From Candidatus Pelagibacter sp. (GTDB lineage: Bacteria > Pseudomonadota > Alphaproteobacteria > Pelagibacterales > Pelagibacteraceae): a stretch of 64,000 nt of DNA. Made by a program: the position numbers and the translations under genes. The stretch is taken from the NCBI GenBank assembly GCA_028226535.1, contig JAOJEG010000001.1:1-64000 (forward strand), given 5' to 3'. The notes beneath the pieces were generated by a model. It ran no database searches and had not been told where the DNA came from. It was given only the letters and a program-made list of their open reading frames with translations. Numbering within the stretch: the stretch's first letter is position 1; each line of letters begins with the position of its first letter. Positions 8,872 through 17,428 of this stretch are shown in pieces.

Positions 8872-8897
8872 AAGTGGGGATTTAAATATCCCCACTT
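8872..8897 (+). other. Intercistronic hairpin behind the binding-protein gene
   Basis: A perfect 10-bp inverted repeat (AAGTGGGGAT / ATCCCCACTT) with a 6-nt loop lies 15 nt after the binding-protein stop and 11 nt before the permease ATG. No U-run follows, so it is not a standard terminator. Hairpins at this place in importer operons protect the upstream message or cause partial termination, which gives more binding protein than permease. Confidence 0.7.
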
Positions 8898-8908
8898 CAT
8901 AATATTTC

Positions 8909-9937
8909 ATGCCTAATAGAAGTTTTTTTTGGTTTTTTTTACCTGCAGGATTAGCAATGATCTTATTCATTGGATTACCAATTATATCTACAGGTGTTCA
9001 GTCTTTTTACGCTCAACATGATCAAATATTGGTTAAAGTAAAAAAATGTGATCCTTTTGGATGTAAAGAGTCAGTAGTTGTTGATCAAGAAGCAACATCA
9101 AAAATTAGAGACGAAAAGCCTTTAGGAAAATTTAATGGATTTGGAACTTATATTGACAGAAACCATTTGGCTGTGGAACAAATTTCAGAATTCTGGGATG
9201 AAAGTAAATCAACTGGCGAATTTATTAGTAAAGTTGGAAATCTACCCTTTTACAAAGCATTAGTCTTTACCTTAACCTACTGTCTAATCGTAACTCCCTG
9301 TGTACTCTTGTTAGGATTTATTATTGCACTAAGTTTAAATGCAATTTCTAGAAAAATTAGAGGTCCTCTTATTTTTGGTACTATTTTGCCAATGATTGTT
9401 ACACCTTTAGTTGGATCTTTAGTTTTATTTTGGATGATTGATGCTGAGGGAATAATTGGCGCAAATTTACAGATATTAATGAATGACCCTTATCTGTCTG
9501 TAAAATCTTCTAAAACACTTACTTGGATTACAATAATAATTTATGGAGTTTGGCACCACTCCCCTTTTGCTTTTGTTGTATTTTATGCTGCACTACAAAC
9601 AGTTCCACAAGAACCCTTAGAAGACTCAATTATTGATGGAGCTTCTAGATTTCAAAGAGTAAAACATATTGTATTACCACATATATATCCTGTTGTTACT
9701 TTTGTAGCCTTAATTTCTTTGATGGATAACTTTAGGGTGTTTGAACCAATAATTGGATTTAGCGCTGAAGGTAGTGCTCAGTCTTTATCATGGTTAATTT
9801 ATGATAATTTAGTTAATGAAGAAGTTATTCTTTTTGGTTCAGCTGCCGCTACATCAATAATGACTATTATTGGTATTTCAATAATACTTGCTCCAGTTTT
9901 AATTAGAACTTGGAGAGAATTTAGAACGAATAGATAA
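8909..9937 (+). CDS. ABC transporter permease, MalF type
   Basis: 342 aa inner-membrane protein with an N-terminal helix (MILFIGLPIISTGVQSFY), a periplasmic loop of about 100 residues containing a CDPFGC cysteine pair, and a five-helix permease core with the EAA loop near residues 230-250 (EDSIIDGASRFQRVKHIVLP). It pairs with the next gene product as the transmembrane dimer of the importer. The gene follows the hairpin at 8872 and is separated from the second permease by only 2 nt. The cysteine pair in the periplasmic loop is not usual for MalF and may form a disulfide. Confidence 0.88.
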   Translation: MPNRSFFWFFLPAGLAMILFIGLPIISTGVQSFYAQHDQILVKVKKCDPFGCKESVVVDQEATSKIRDEKPLGKFNGFGTYIDRNHLAVEQISEFWDESKSTGEFISKVGNLPFYKALVFTLTYCLIVTPCVLLLGFIIALSLNAISRKIRGPLIFGTILPMIVTPLVGSLVLFWMIDAEGIIGANLQILMNDPYLSVKSSKTLTWITIIIYGVWHHSPFAFVVFYAALQTVPQEPLEDSIIDGASRFQRVKHIVLPHIYPVVTFVALISLMDNFRVFEPIIGFSAEGSAQSLSWLIYDNLVNEEVILFGSAAATSIMTIIGISIILAPVLIRTWREFRTNR

Positions 9938-9939
9938 AT

Positions 9940-10821
9940 ATGGATTACGGATTAGATAAAAAATCAAATAGTTTAAAAACATTCAATACTATATTTATAG
10001 TTGTTTGGTTGCTACTTGCATGCTTTCCATTTATTTGGACTTTTTGGGGATCTTTTAAAGTAAGAGCAGACTTTTTTTCTAGAGCTGACTGGTGGTATGC
10101 AATTACTGCCTTTAATACTTTAATTGAAACTGGTGTAAGGTTTACAACTGAGGCTTATAGTGGTGCTTGGTTTGAAGGTGAATTTTGGAAGGCTTCTAGA
10201 AATACAATTATTGTTACTATTAGTGTGGTCTCCATATCTTTGTTTCTTGGAACACTTGGCGCATATGCTTTATCCAGATCTACTAAAAATTACGCGTTTT
10301 GGATATTAATTATAGCTTTAATTTTTAGAGCAATGCCACATATAACTCTAGTTTCAGGTTACTTATTTCCATTTTTTCAATTACAAATTTGGGGAATTTT
10401 ACCAACTACAATTGTAGTTTTAGTAGCAATTAATCAACCGTTTACATTATGGCTTTTATATTCATTTTTTAAAACTGTACCTAAGGAACTAGATGAAAGT
10501 GCTCTTATTGATGGATGTTCATACTTTCAAACGTTTAGACATATCATAATGCCTGTCATGTGGCCTGGAGTGATAACTGCAGGATTATTTAGTTTAATGT
10601 TAGCTTATAATGATTTTACAGTGACAGCTTTATTATTAAATCAAGAAAATCATACTATGGTCCCTAAAATTCAAAGCTACTTAGGAACAAATCAACACGA
10701 AGGTAATTTAATGTGGGCAGTTTCATCAGTAGTGTCAGCAACTGCTCCTCTATTCTTATTGGTAATGTTTTTTCAAAGACAAATTATAAGCGGATTAACA
10801 GCAGGTGCAGTTAAGGGTTAA
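9940..10821 (+). CDS. ABC transporter permease, MalG type
   Basis: 293 aa with about six membrane helices. The EAA loop reads ELDESALIDGCSYFQTFRHI around residue 185, the contact point for the ATPase. The C-terminus keeps the usual QRQIISGLTAGAVKG ending of MalG-type permeases. It completes the importer with the binding protein (7637), the MalF-type permease (8909) and probably the ATPase (2303). It is the last gene of the rightward operon, and its stop codon interlocks with that of the hydrolase on the other strand (shared TTAA). Confidence 0.9.
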   Translation: MDYGLDKKSNSLKTFNTIFIVVWLLLACFPFIWTFWGSFKVRADFFSRADWWYAITAFNTLIETGVRFTTEAYSGAWFEGEFWKASRNTIIVTISVVSISLFLGTLGAYALSRSTKNYAFWILIIALIFRAMPHITLVSGYLFPFFQLQIWGILPTTIVVLVAINQPFTLWLLYSFFKTVPKELDESALIDGCSYFQTFRHIIMPVMWPGVITAGLFSLMLAYNDFTVTALLLNQENHTMVPKIQSYLGTNQHEGNLMWAVSSVVSATAPLFLLVMFFQRQIISGLTAGAVKG

Positions 10822-11570
10822 ATTATAAAACTTTTAATTAAATCATTAAATTTATCTGGCTCTTCAAGATGCACGTTGTGACTGCAACCTTTAAAAATCT
10901 CCAATCTACTATTTGCAATTCCTTTGTTAAGTGTATCTACTTGATCAAAATTATATGAAGTGTCTTTATCACCCCAAACTATCAATGTTTGATTTTTAAT
11001 ATCTTTTAAATAATCAATACCTGACCAATTTTTCATTGCTATAAGAGCATTGTCAGCCGTCTCTAAAGAAACATTTTTAACTGCATTTTCACAAAGGTAA
11101 TAATTTTTATCCCGATCACCTTTCACAAACCATTTTTGTGGTACTCTAGAAAATGAAATTTTTACACCATCTTTTCTAAGTTTTTTTCTTGTTTCATCAA
11201 TGGTTTCAAACCTTCCAGGTATTTCACCAATAGACCCAGTTGCAAAACAAATTAACTTATTAACTCTATCACCAGCTATTTTAGTTATTTCTTGCACTAT
11301 CATTCCACCCATAGAATGACCAAGTAAATTAAATTTATCTATTCTTTTTGCATCAATCTCATTAATTATAAATTTAGCCATTTTATTAATTGAGTCTAAT
11401 GATTGAACGTCACTGCTTTCTCCAAATCCAGGTAAAGCTGGTGAAATTACTCTACAAAAACCTGAAAAAAAATCTTTTTGGTTGCACCACATTTCTGATG
11501 AACCTAAATAGCCATGAACCAATACTAAAGGATTTCCCTCACCTACATCGTCTATATAAATCTTATTCAT
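10818..11570 (-). CDS. Alpha/beta hydrolase
   Basis: 250 aa, the usual size for a single-domain alpha/beta hydrolase. The oxyanion motif is HGYLGSSEMW near residue 20, the nucleophile elbow is GHSMGG near residue 84, the acid is in VWGDKDTSYN and the histidine in CSHNVHLEEP. It is a cytoplasmic esterase, lactonase or C-C hydrolase of unknown substrate. It overlaps the permease gene tail to tail by 4 nt and follows the LysE-type gene by 5 nt on the same strand. A role linked to the neighbouring import island is possible but unproven, since it is transcribed in the opposite direction. Confidence 0.82.
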   Translation of the reverse strand: MNKIYIDDVGEGNPLVLVHGYLGSSEMWCNQKDFFSGFCRVISPALPGFGESSDVQSLDSINKMAKFIINEIDAKRIDKFNLLGHSMGGMIVQEITKIAGDRVNKLICFATGSIGEIPGRFETIDETRKKLRKDGVKISFSRVPQKWFVKGDRDKNYYLCENAVKNVSLETADNALIAMKNWSGIDYLKDIKNQTLIVWGDKDTSYNFDQVDTLNKGIANSRLEIFKGCSHNVHLEEPDKFNDLIKSFII

Positions 11571-11575
11571 AATAT

Positions 11576-12184
11576 TTAATTAATCATTTTCGTTATAATA
11601 AACAATATTAAAAAACTCATAAATATAATTATTAAGATATTAATTATATTCCAAACTTTTTGCTTTGTTGCATATTTAGATAAATATTTTGAAAGATATC
11701 CAATTAAGAAAAAAAATAAAAAAGATGCAATTGACGCTCCAATTCCAAAAAATATTTTTTGACTAATTACGAAATTTTTTGAAAAATTTCCTAAAAAAAA
11801 TACAGTATCGGAATAGACATGAGGATTTAGATATGTAAATCCTAAAGTTTTTAACAGGATATTGAATCCAGTAATACTAGTCACATCTGTATCAAAATTA
11901 ACTGCAATGTTGTAATTCTTTATTTTTGAATAAATGAAATGAATTAGAAAAATAACTAAAGCTATATTAAATATCAATTCAACAGTTGAATTAAAATATT
12001 TACTAAAAAATTCAAAAATAAATATTCCTAGAAAAATTAAAATAAAGTCTGAAATAGAACAAACTAAACAAACAAGAAATATATGTTGTTTTTTTAATCC
12101 TTGTTCAATTACAAATATATTTTGAGCTCCTATTGCTAAAATAAGACTCAAACCAGTGAAAAAACCTAGTAACAGAAATTCCAT
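11576..12184 (-). CDS. LysE/ArgO-family amino acid exporter
   Basis: 202 aa, six predicted membrane helices, standard length for the family. The N-terminal helix contains LSLILAIGAQNIFVIEQGL, the typical LysE/ArgO segment with the conserved GAQN, and the middle helix holds TYLNPHVYSDT, matching the conserved NPHVYLDT motif. The family exports basic amino acids, especially lysine and arginine, across the inner membrane. The gene lies 9 nt behind the betaine permease gene and 5 nt before the hydrolase gene, so it may be the distal part of that operon. Confidence 0.88.
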   Translation of the reverse strand: MEFLLLGFFTGLSLILAIGAQNIFVIEQGLKKQHIFLVCLVCSISDFILIFLGIFIFEFFSKYFNSTVELIFNIALVIFLIHFIYSKIKNYNIAVNFDTDVTSITGFNILLKTLGFTYLNPHVYSDTVFFLGNFSKNFVISQKIFFGIGASIASFLFFFLIGYLSKYLSKYATKQKVWNIINILIIIFMSFLILFIITKMIN

Positions 12185-12193
12185 CAGGGTTTA

Positions 12194-13702
12194 TTAAACT
12201 CTTTTTTTACCTTGAACAACTCTATCGAGAATTAATGCTACAAATAAAATTGCAACACCTGCTAAAATACCTTGGCCAACATTTGCATATTGTAGTGCTT
12301 CAAGCACATCTTGTCCTAATCCTTTTGCGCCAATTAAAGATGCAACAACTACCATCGCTAGACTTAACATTACTGTTTGATTAACTCCTGCCAATATTGA
12401 TGGGGTAGCCAAAGGCAGATCTACTTTTCTAAGTAAATACCATTTACTTGCACCATAAGCTATTGCAGCTTCTCGTATAGTTTCTGGAACACCTCTTAAT
12501 CCAAGCACAGTTAATCTTACAACAGGTGTTCCACCAAAGATCATGGTAATAATAACTGCTGCAACCTTTCCAGTTCCAAAAAAGGCAATGACTGGAATCA
12601 TAAATACGAAAGCTGGCATAGTTTGCATGAAATCCATAATAGGTCTTATCATTGAATAAAATCTTTGACGTCTTGCACAAAAAATTCCAAGGGGTATTCC
12701 GATTGCAATACTTAAAATTGCAGCTGTTCCAAGTAAAGCAAGAGTAGTCATTGCTTTAACCCAAAAACCTAAAAAACCCATATAACTTAAAAATCCAGCT
12801 GAATAAATCGCAGCTCTAGGACCAGCTGACAGTCCTGTTAAGGTTACAATTGTTGTAATAATTACTATCCACGGTGTTTTAACAAACAATAACTCTAAGA
12901 AATCTAATACCGATCTTATTCCTATTGTAATTGCTGTAAATAAAGCATCACCTTTTAAAACAGCATAATTAAAAACTGTTTCAACCCATGCAATTGAAGT
13001 AAGTCGAATATCTGGGTGGGTTGGAAATTCATTCATTACATTTATTAGACCAGGAAAACTATAATGAACCACTGAAAAGAACATTATTACAGATGAAAAA
13101 ACAGTACTTAAGATATAGTTTTTAGTTTGCATGCCAGGGCTTATCGTTTTGTCAGACAACCATTCTGAATATCTTTTTTCTAATTTTGAATTTGCAAGTA
13201 CTCCTTGGACGACTTTAATTATAATTAATAAAGCTATTCCAAAAATTGTTATCCATATAGCTGAGGCTTCAATTCTATTAACCTCGTCGATGTATCCTTG
13301 CATAGCATCTTCTAATGATTTGATATTTCGTTTATAAACTTCAACTTTGTCGGGATTATTTGTAATCGCTGCTTCTAATTGTTTGTTTCTAAAAGCAATG
13401 GTAGATTGAACTTGTTCAATTTTTTGAACAGCTTCTTTTGTAATATTTCCAAACAAACCTCGTACAATCTGAACAACTGAAAAGGTTTCAATAATTAAAA
13501 AAGTTAAAGCCCAATTCCAAATATTTCTCATTCCAAACCAAATTGGTCCTAAAATTGCGGCGTATATATTAAATGAAAAAGAAAAAGCGGGTTTGCTACC
13601 TATTTTTTGAAACTGATCTATATAGTAATTTGGGTTCGTTTTAACAAAATCAGTTATTAATTCTGATCTAGATGGGTTGTTAATCTCTTTACTCACCTTC
13701 AC
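12194..13702 (-). CDS. proW: Glycine betaine/proline-type ABC permease (ProW family) with long N-terminal extension
   Basis: 502 aa, longer than E. coli ProW (about 354). The permease core lies at about 290-480, with PLGIFCARRQRFY, MPAFVFMIPVIAFFGTGKVAA and the EAA loop VPETIREAAIAYGASKWYLL. The first 210 residues are an extension with two or three helices and a charged segment of about 60 residues that may form a coiled coil; its SFSFNIYAAILGPIWFGMRNIW resembles small DUF2628-type membrane modules (tentative). The gene overlaps the ATPase gene by 14 nt, giving tight coupling. The system imports betaine-like compatible solutes. Confidence 0.9.
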   Translation of the reverse strand: MKVSKEINNPSRSELITDFVKTNPNYYIDQFQKIGSKPAFSFSFNIYAAILGPIWFGMRNIWNWALTFLIIETFSVVQIVRGLFGNITKEAVQKIEQVQSTIAFRNKQLEAAITNNPDKVEVYKRNIKSLEDAMQGYIDEVNRIEASAIWITIFGIALLIIIKVVQGVLANSKLEKRYSEWLSDKTISPGMQTKNYILSTVFSSVIMFFSVVHYSFPGLINVMNEFPTHPDIRLTSIAWVETVFNYAVLKGDALFTAITIGIRSVLDFLELLFVKTPWIVIITTIVTLTGLSAGPRAAIYSAGFLSYMGFLGFWVKAMTTLALLGTAAILSIAIGIPLGIFCARRQRFYSMIRPIMDFMQTMPAFVFMIPVIAFFGTGKVAAVIITMIFGGTPVVRLTVLGLRGVPETIREAAIAYGASKWYLLRKVDLPLATPSILAGVNQTVMLSLAMVVVASLIGAKGLGQDVLEALQYANVGQGILAGVAILFVALILDRVVQGKKRV

Positions 13703-14750
13703 CTCCTTCGATGACTGCTTTTAAAAGATCTGCTTGTGAAATAACACCAACTACTTGATTTTGAGAATTGTGAACAATTACCGGCTTGTCTCTTGAAGCT
13801 GAAGTTTCAATTAACTTACTTAATAAGTCGCTTTCATTGACAGCTTCTAAATCATTAGACAATTTTCCATTTTTATTTTCATATTCTTGAACTGATTTCA
13901 TGATTGATTTTGCTTGAACTACTTTAAGTCTAGAAATTCCTTTTACAAAATCAGCAACATAATCATCAGCTGGGCTCACTACGATTTCTTCAGGAGTTCC
14001 TACTTGAATTACTTTTCCATCTCTCATAATTGCAATTCGATGACCAACTCTCACAGCCTCATCTAAATCATGAGTAATAAAAACTGTCGTTTTTTTCATT
14101 TGTTTTGAAAGTTTAATAAATTCTGATTGAAGCTGTCTTCTAATTAGCGGGTCTAATGCACTAAATGGTTCATCCATTAATAAAAAATCAGGGTCTGCAG
14201 CTAAAGCTCTTGCAAGTCCTACTCTTTGTTGCATTCCACCTGATAATTCATGTGCAAATTTATTACCCCAACCTTGTAATTCTACAATTTCTAAAATTTT
14301 ATTGGCAGCATCTAGTCTGTCATTTTTACTAATACCTCTAATTTCAAGTGGCATTGCAATATTATCAACTACTGATCTGTGAGGCATTAATGCAAAATTT
14401 TGAAATACCATACCTATTTTTTTATTTCTTAATTCTTGCAAATTATCTCTATCAAGGGTCATAACATCTTGACCATTGATTAAAATTTTTCCTGATGTTG
14501 GCTCTAATAGCCTATTAATGTGTCTTACTAACGTAGATTTACCACTACCTGAAAGCCCCATTACACAGAATATCTCCCCTTGTTTCACATCAAATGAAAC
14601 ATCTGACACTCCTATAACTGAATTGTATTTCTCTAATGCTTCGTTTTTTGAAATTCTTTGATTTTGGATTGCATCTAATGCCTCAGTAGAGGTATTACCA
14701 AATACTTTCCACACATTTTCAATTTTAATAGCTGATTCAGATGAGTCCAT
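13689..14750 (-). CDS. proV: Glycine betaine/proline-type ABC ATP-binding protein with CBS segment
   Basis: 353 aa with Walker A GLSGSGKST near residue 70, signature ELSGGMQQRVGLARA, Walker B FLLMDEPFSALD and an H-loop in FITHDLDEAV. The N-terminal ALDAIQNQRISKNE insertion before the Walker A motif and a C-terminal CBS-like segment (KPVIVHNSQNQVVGVISQAD) are typical of ProV/OpuAA ATPases, where the CBS part senses ionic strength. Only one CBS copy is evident. It lies between the binding-protein gene (75-nt gap containing a hairpin) and the permease gene (14-nt overlap). Confidence 0.92.
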   Translation of the reverse strand: MDSSESAIKIENVWKVFGNTSTEALDAIQNQRISKNEALEKYNSVIGVSDVSFDVKQGEIFCVMGLSGSGKSTLVRHINRLLEPTSGKILINGQDVMTLDRDNLQELRNKKIGMVFQNFALMPHRSVVDNIAMPLEIRGISKNDRLDAANKILEIVELQGWGNKFAHELSGGMQQRVGLARALAADPDFLLMDEPFSALDPLIRRQLQSEFIKLSKQMKKTTVFITHDLDEAVRVGHRIAIMRDGKVIQVGTPEEIVVSPADDYVADFVKGISRLKVVQAKSIMKSVQEYENKNGKLSNDLEAVNESDLLSKLIETSASRDKPVIVHNSQNQVVGVISQADLLKAVIEGGEGE

Positions 14751-14776
14751 TAAACTTTCTTTTACTTAAGGAAATT

Positions 14777-14805
14777 ATACCCGGCAATATTAAATTGCCG
14801 AGTAT
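14777..14805 (-). other. Intercistronic hairpin behind the betaine-binding-protein gene
   Basis: An inverted repeat with a 7-bp G/C-containing core (CGGCAAT / ATTGCCG, 5-nt loop) is extended by four more pairs after one mismatch. It lies between the binding-protein stop at 14826 and the ATPase start at 14750. No U-run follows on the transcribed strand, so it probably stabilises the upstream message or attenuates transcription rather than ending it. Confidence 0.65.
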
Positions 14806-14825
14806 AAATAATTTATTTTTTTAGA

Positions 14826-15788
14826 TTAAAGACCTAACCAACCATCAACTGTTGATTTGTTAGCATCCATCCATGCTCTTGCTACATCAGCTGGTTGTTT
14901 TTTCTCAACTGAAATTGCATAAGCCATAGCTGATACATCGTCTGCTGTTAATTGAAAGTTCTTAAAGAATTCAACAATAGCTGGAGATTTATTTTCTAGA
15001 GAAGTACCCCATCCAATTTGAATTTTTTTAAGCGCATCTTTCGAAGCAACATATGATTTTTTATACCAGTCAGCGTCTTCTTTTGGTTGTACCATTTTGT
15101 ATTTAGCTGGATCGAATTTTGGCTCTTCCAACATAACTACATCAGCCATTCCCCAAATTGCATGTGGTTTGTAACAATAAAATGCATAACCTTCATCTTT
15201 TTTAATAGAATCTAATACTCTTGCATTTTTTACTGCTTCAGCTGCTCTGATTGGCTCAATGCCTGCATCATACAAACCATAATCTCTTAATTTAACTTGG
15301 TTCACATTAGCTGAAGCCCAACCATCTGCACCAATCCAAAACTCGCCTTTACCATTGCCATCACTATCCATAGCTTTAACAACTTCTGGTCTTCCTAGAT
15401 CTTCTATTGCAGTAATATTAAATTTTTTAGCAAATTTTTGAGAAACACAATAACCTTGGTTTCCTTCATACGGTTTGCTACTTAATTTTAAAGTTCCTTT
15501 TGGAACTAAATCATTTGTGTAAGCTTGTTGGTTAGGTAACCAGATATCAGGGTGAACTTCTATTTCACCTTTGCTTCTGTCAATTGCACCATAGATTGCA
15601 GTGTTGTTTCCTGGAACAAGTTCTGCTTCTCCACCCATTTTATCAATAACAACTGCTGCTAATAAATTAGCAATCGCTGTTGCACCTGTCCAACCTGGAT
15701 CTCCAATTTTAACTTTTTCAGCAAATGTTGAAAAAGTAGCAAAAAGTGAAATTAATCCAGCTACAAGCGTAGTTTTAATTATTCTCAT
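14826..15788 (-). CDS. Glycine betaine-type ABC substrate-binding protein (OpuAC/ProX family)
   Basis: 320 aa with a signal peptide ending at TFA (residues 21-23). The mature protein has the OpuAC two-lobe pattern: KIGDPGWTGATAIANLL, a hinge region with DIWLPNQQA, tryptophans suited to a cationic cage (GADGWAS, then YCYKPHAIWG), and the repeat-like end SVEKKQPADVARAWMDANKS. It captures betaine-like solutes in the periplasm for ProVW. It is the first gene of its operon, with an AGGAGAG Shine-Dalgarno site and a promoter at 15817-15846. The exact ligand (betaine, proline betaine, DMSP or similar) cannot be read from the sequence. Confidence 0.9.
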   Translation of the reverse strand: MRIIKTTLVAGLISLFATFSTFAEKVKIGDPGWTGATAIANLLAAVVIDKMGGEAELVPGNNTAIYGAIDRSKGEIEVHPDIWLPNQQAYTNDLVPKGTLKLSSKPYEGNQGYCVSQKFAKKFNITAIEDLGRPEVVKAMDSDGNGKGEFWIGADGWASANVNQVKLRDYGLYDAGIEPIRAAEAVKNARVLDSIKKDEGYAFYCYKPHAIWGMADVVMLEEPKFDPAKYKMVQPKEDADWYKKSYVASKDALKKIQIGWGTSLENKSPAIVEFFKNFQLTADDVSAMAYAISVEKKQPADVARAWMDANKSTVDGWLGL

Positions 15789-15816
15789 TTTCTCTCTCCT
15801 ATTAATTTAAAAATTT

Positions 15817-15846
15817 AGTCTAACGCGAATGAATAAAGTGTGTCAA
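15817..15846 (-). promoter_or_regulatory. Sigma70-type promoter of the betaine transporter operon
   Basis: On the minus strand a perfect -35 TTGACA (15841-15846) is followed after 18 nt by TAGACT (15817-15822), a four-of-six match to the -10 consensus. Transcription would start near 15810, about 22 nt before the binding-protein ATG, leaving room for the AGGAGAG ribosome site. Confidence 0.6.
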
Positions 15847-15905
15847 AGGAAATAAAGATATAAAAAGTATATATAACTCTATTGTATTTTACTAAATTGT
15901 CACAA

Positions 15906-17387
15906 TTAATTATGACTAATCCAAATAGTTTTTGTTTGAAGAAAAGAGTTTAATGCCTCTGTTCCTTGGTCTCTAGATAAAGAACCAGATTGTTTGTAAC
16001 CTCCAAATGGAGTTTTAATATCTCCTTCAGAAAAAGTATTAACTGAAACAGTTCCACAAGGTAAGCTTTTGGCTAAATGAAATGCTCTATTTATATCTTG
16101 AGTAAAAACACTGGCATGTAATCCATATTTTGAATTACTAGCAACTTTTAAAGCTTCTTCATCGCTTTTAACAGTTAAAATTCCCAGAACAGGACCAAAA
16201 ATTTCTTCTTGGGCAATCGTCATCTTCTCTTTTAATCCATCAAACAAAGTAGGTTTTGCGAAAAAGCCTTTTTGTTTATGGTTTGACACACCGCCAGATA
16301 AAAGTTTTGCACCCTCATCAATTCCTTTTTGAATATACCCATCAACTGTCTGCAAATGTCCTTTTGAAATCATGGATCCCATATTAGATTTTAAATCTAA
16401 AGGATCACCCACTTTTAATTTTTTAACTTTTTTAGTAACTTTATCTAAAAACTCATCCTTAACTTTTGAATGAACGATCTGTCTCATGTTTGCAGAACAG
16501 TTTTGACCTCCATTCCAAAATGCAGAATTGATTGCATTATCAATTAAATCATCATCAATTTTTGCATCTTCTAAAACTATAAATGGACTTTTTCCTCCCA
16601 TTTCAAGTGCAACTGGTTTTAGATTACTTTCACTTGAATACTTTAAAAAATATCCACCTACTTCTGTTGAGCCAGTGAATGAAACGGCATCTACATCTTT
16701 ATGACGACCAAGCGCTTCACCAACATCCCCATAACCTGGAAGCACATTTAAAACTCCATCCGGTATCCCTGCCTCTTGTGCAATTTTAGCAACTCTAATT
16801 GCTGTTAATGGGGTATCTTCTGCTGGTTTAATTATTACTGAACAGCCCGCAGCAAGAGCTGGTGCCATTTTCCAAACAGCCATCATTAAAGGAAAGTTCC
16901 ACGGAACAATTCCAGCAACAACACCAATTGGTTCTTTTACAATTAAACTTGTAATTGATGGTTCTGTAGGACCAACTTTACCAAATACTTTATCAATTAA
17001 TTCTCCATACCACTGAAAATGCATTGGTGCATCATTAGCAACTTCATTAACACAATCTGCAACTAATTTTCCTGTATCAACACATTCTAATACTGAATTT
17101 TCATCTCCATGTTTTCGAAGTAACTCTGCAAATTTTAATAAAACTTCTTTTCTATGTTCTGGAGAACATCTTGACCAAACACCACTATTAAAAGCTTTTC
17201 TTGAAACTTTAACTGCAAGATCAACATCTTTTTGATTGCATTTTGCAACAGCACAAAGCTTTTCACCTGTTGCAGGATTTATTGTATCAAACTTTTTTCC
17301 ATCAATGGCATTAACATATTTACCATTAATGAAAGCTCTTCCTTCAAATTTTATTTTTTTAGCGATCGATTTATAGTTAACAGCCAT
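15906..17387 (-). CDS. NAD(P)-dependent aldehyde dehydrogenase, PuuC/AldH-like
   Basis: 493 aa, normal for the ALDH superfamily. The cofactor-binding segment is [15 protein letters not shown], the Rossmann glycine is in FTGSTEVGG, the general base is in LEMGGKSP and the catalytic cysteine in GGQNCSA. The overall sequence, including DKVFGKVGPTEPS after residue 130, is closest to what I know of PuuC-type enzymes that oxidise gamma-glutamyl-aminobutyraldehyde and other omega-amino aldehydes. Betaine aldehyde is another possible substrate given the transporter next door. It reads in the same direction as the transporter operon but is separated from its start by 117 nt that carry the transporter promoter. 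Confidence 0.88.
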   Translation of the reverse strand: MAVNYKSIAKKIKFEGRAFINGKYVNAIDGKKFDTINPATGEKLCAVAKCNQKDVDLAVKVSRKAFNSGVWSRCSPEHRKEVLLKFAELLRKHGDENSVLECVDTGKLVADCVNEVANDAPMHFQWYGELIDKVFGKVGPTEPSITSLIVKEPIGVVAGIVPWNFPLMMAVWKMAPALAAGCSVIIKPAEDTPLTAIRVAKIAQEAGIPDGVLNVLPGYGDVGEALGRHKDVDAVSFTGSTEVGGYFLKYSSESNLKPVALEMGGKSPFIVLEDAKIDDDLIDNAINSAFWNGGQNCSANMRQIVHSKVKDEFLDKVTKKVKKLKVGDPLDLKSNMGSMISKGHLQTVDGYIQKGIDEGAKLLSGGVSNHKQKGFFAKPTLFDGLKEKMTIAQEEIFGPVLGILTVKSDEEALKVASNSKYGLHASVFTQDINRAFHLAKSLPCGTVSVNTFSEGDIKTPFGGYKQSGSLSRDQGTEALNSFLQTKTIWISHN

Positions 17388-17428
17388 GATTTTTGTAGGC
17401 TATTACTTAAAAGATTAATTATCAATAA

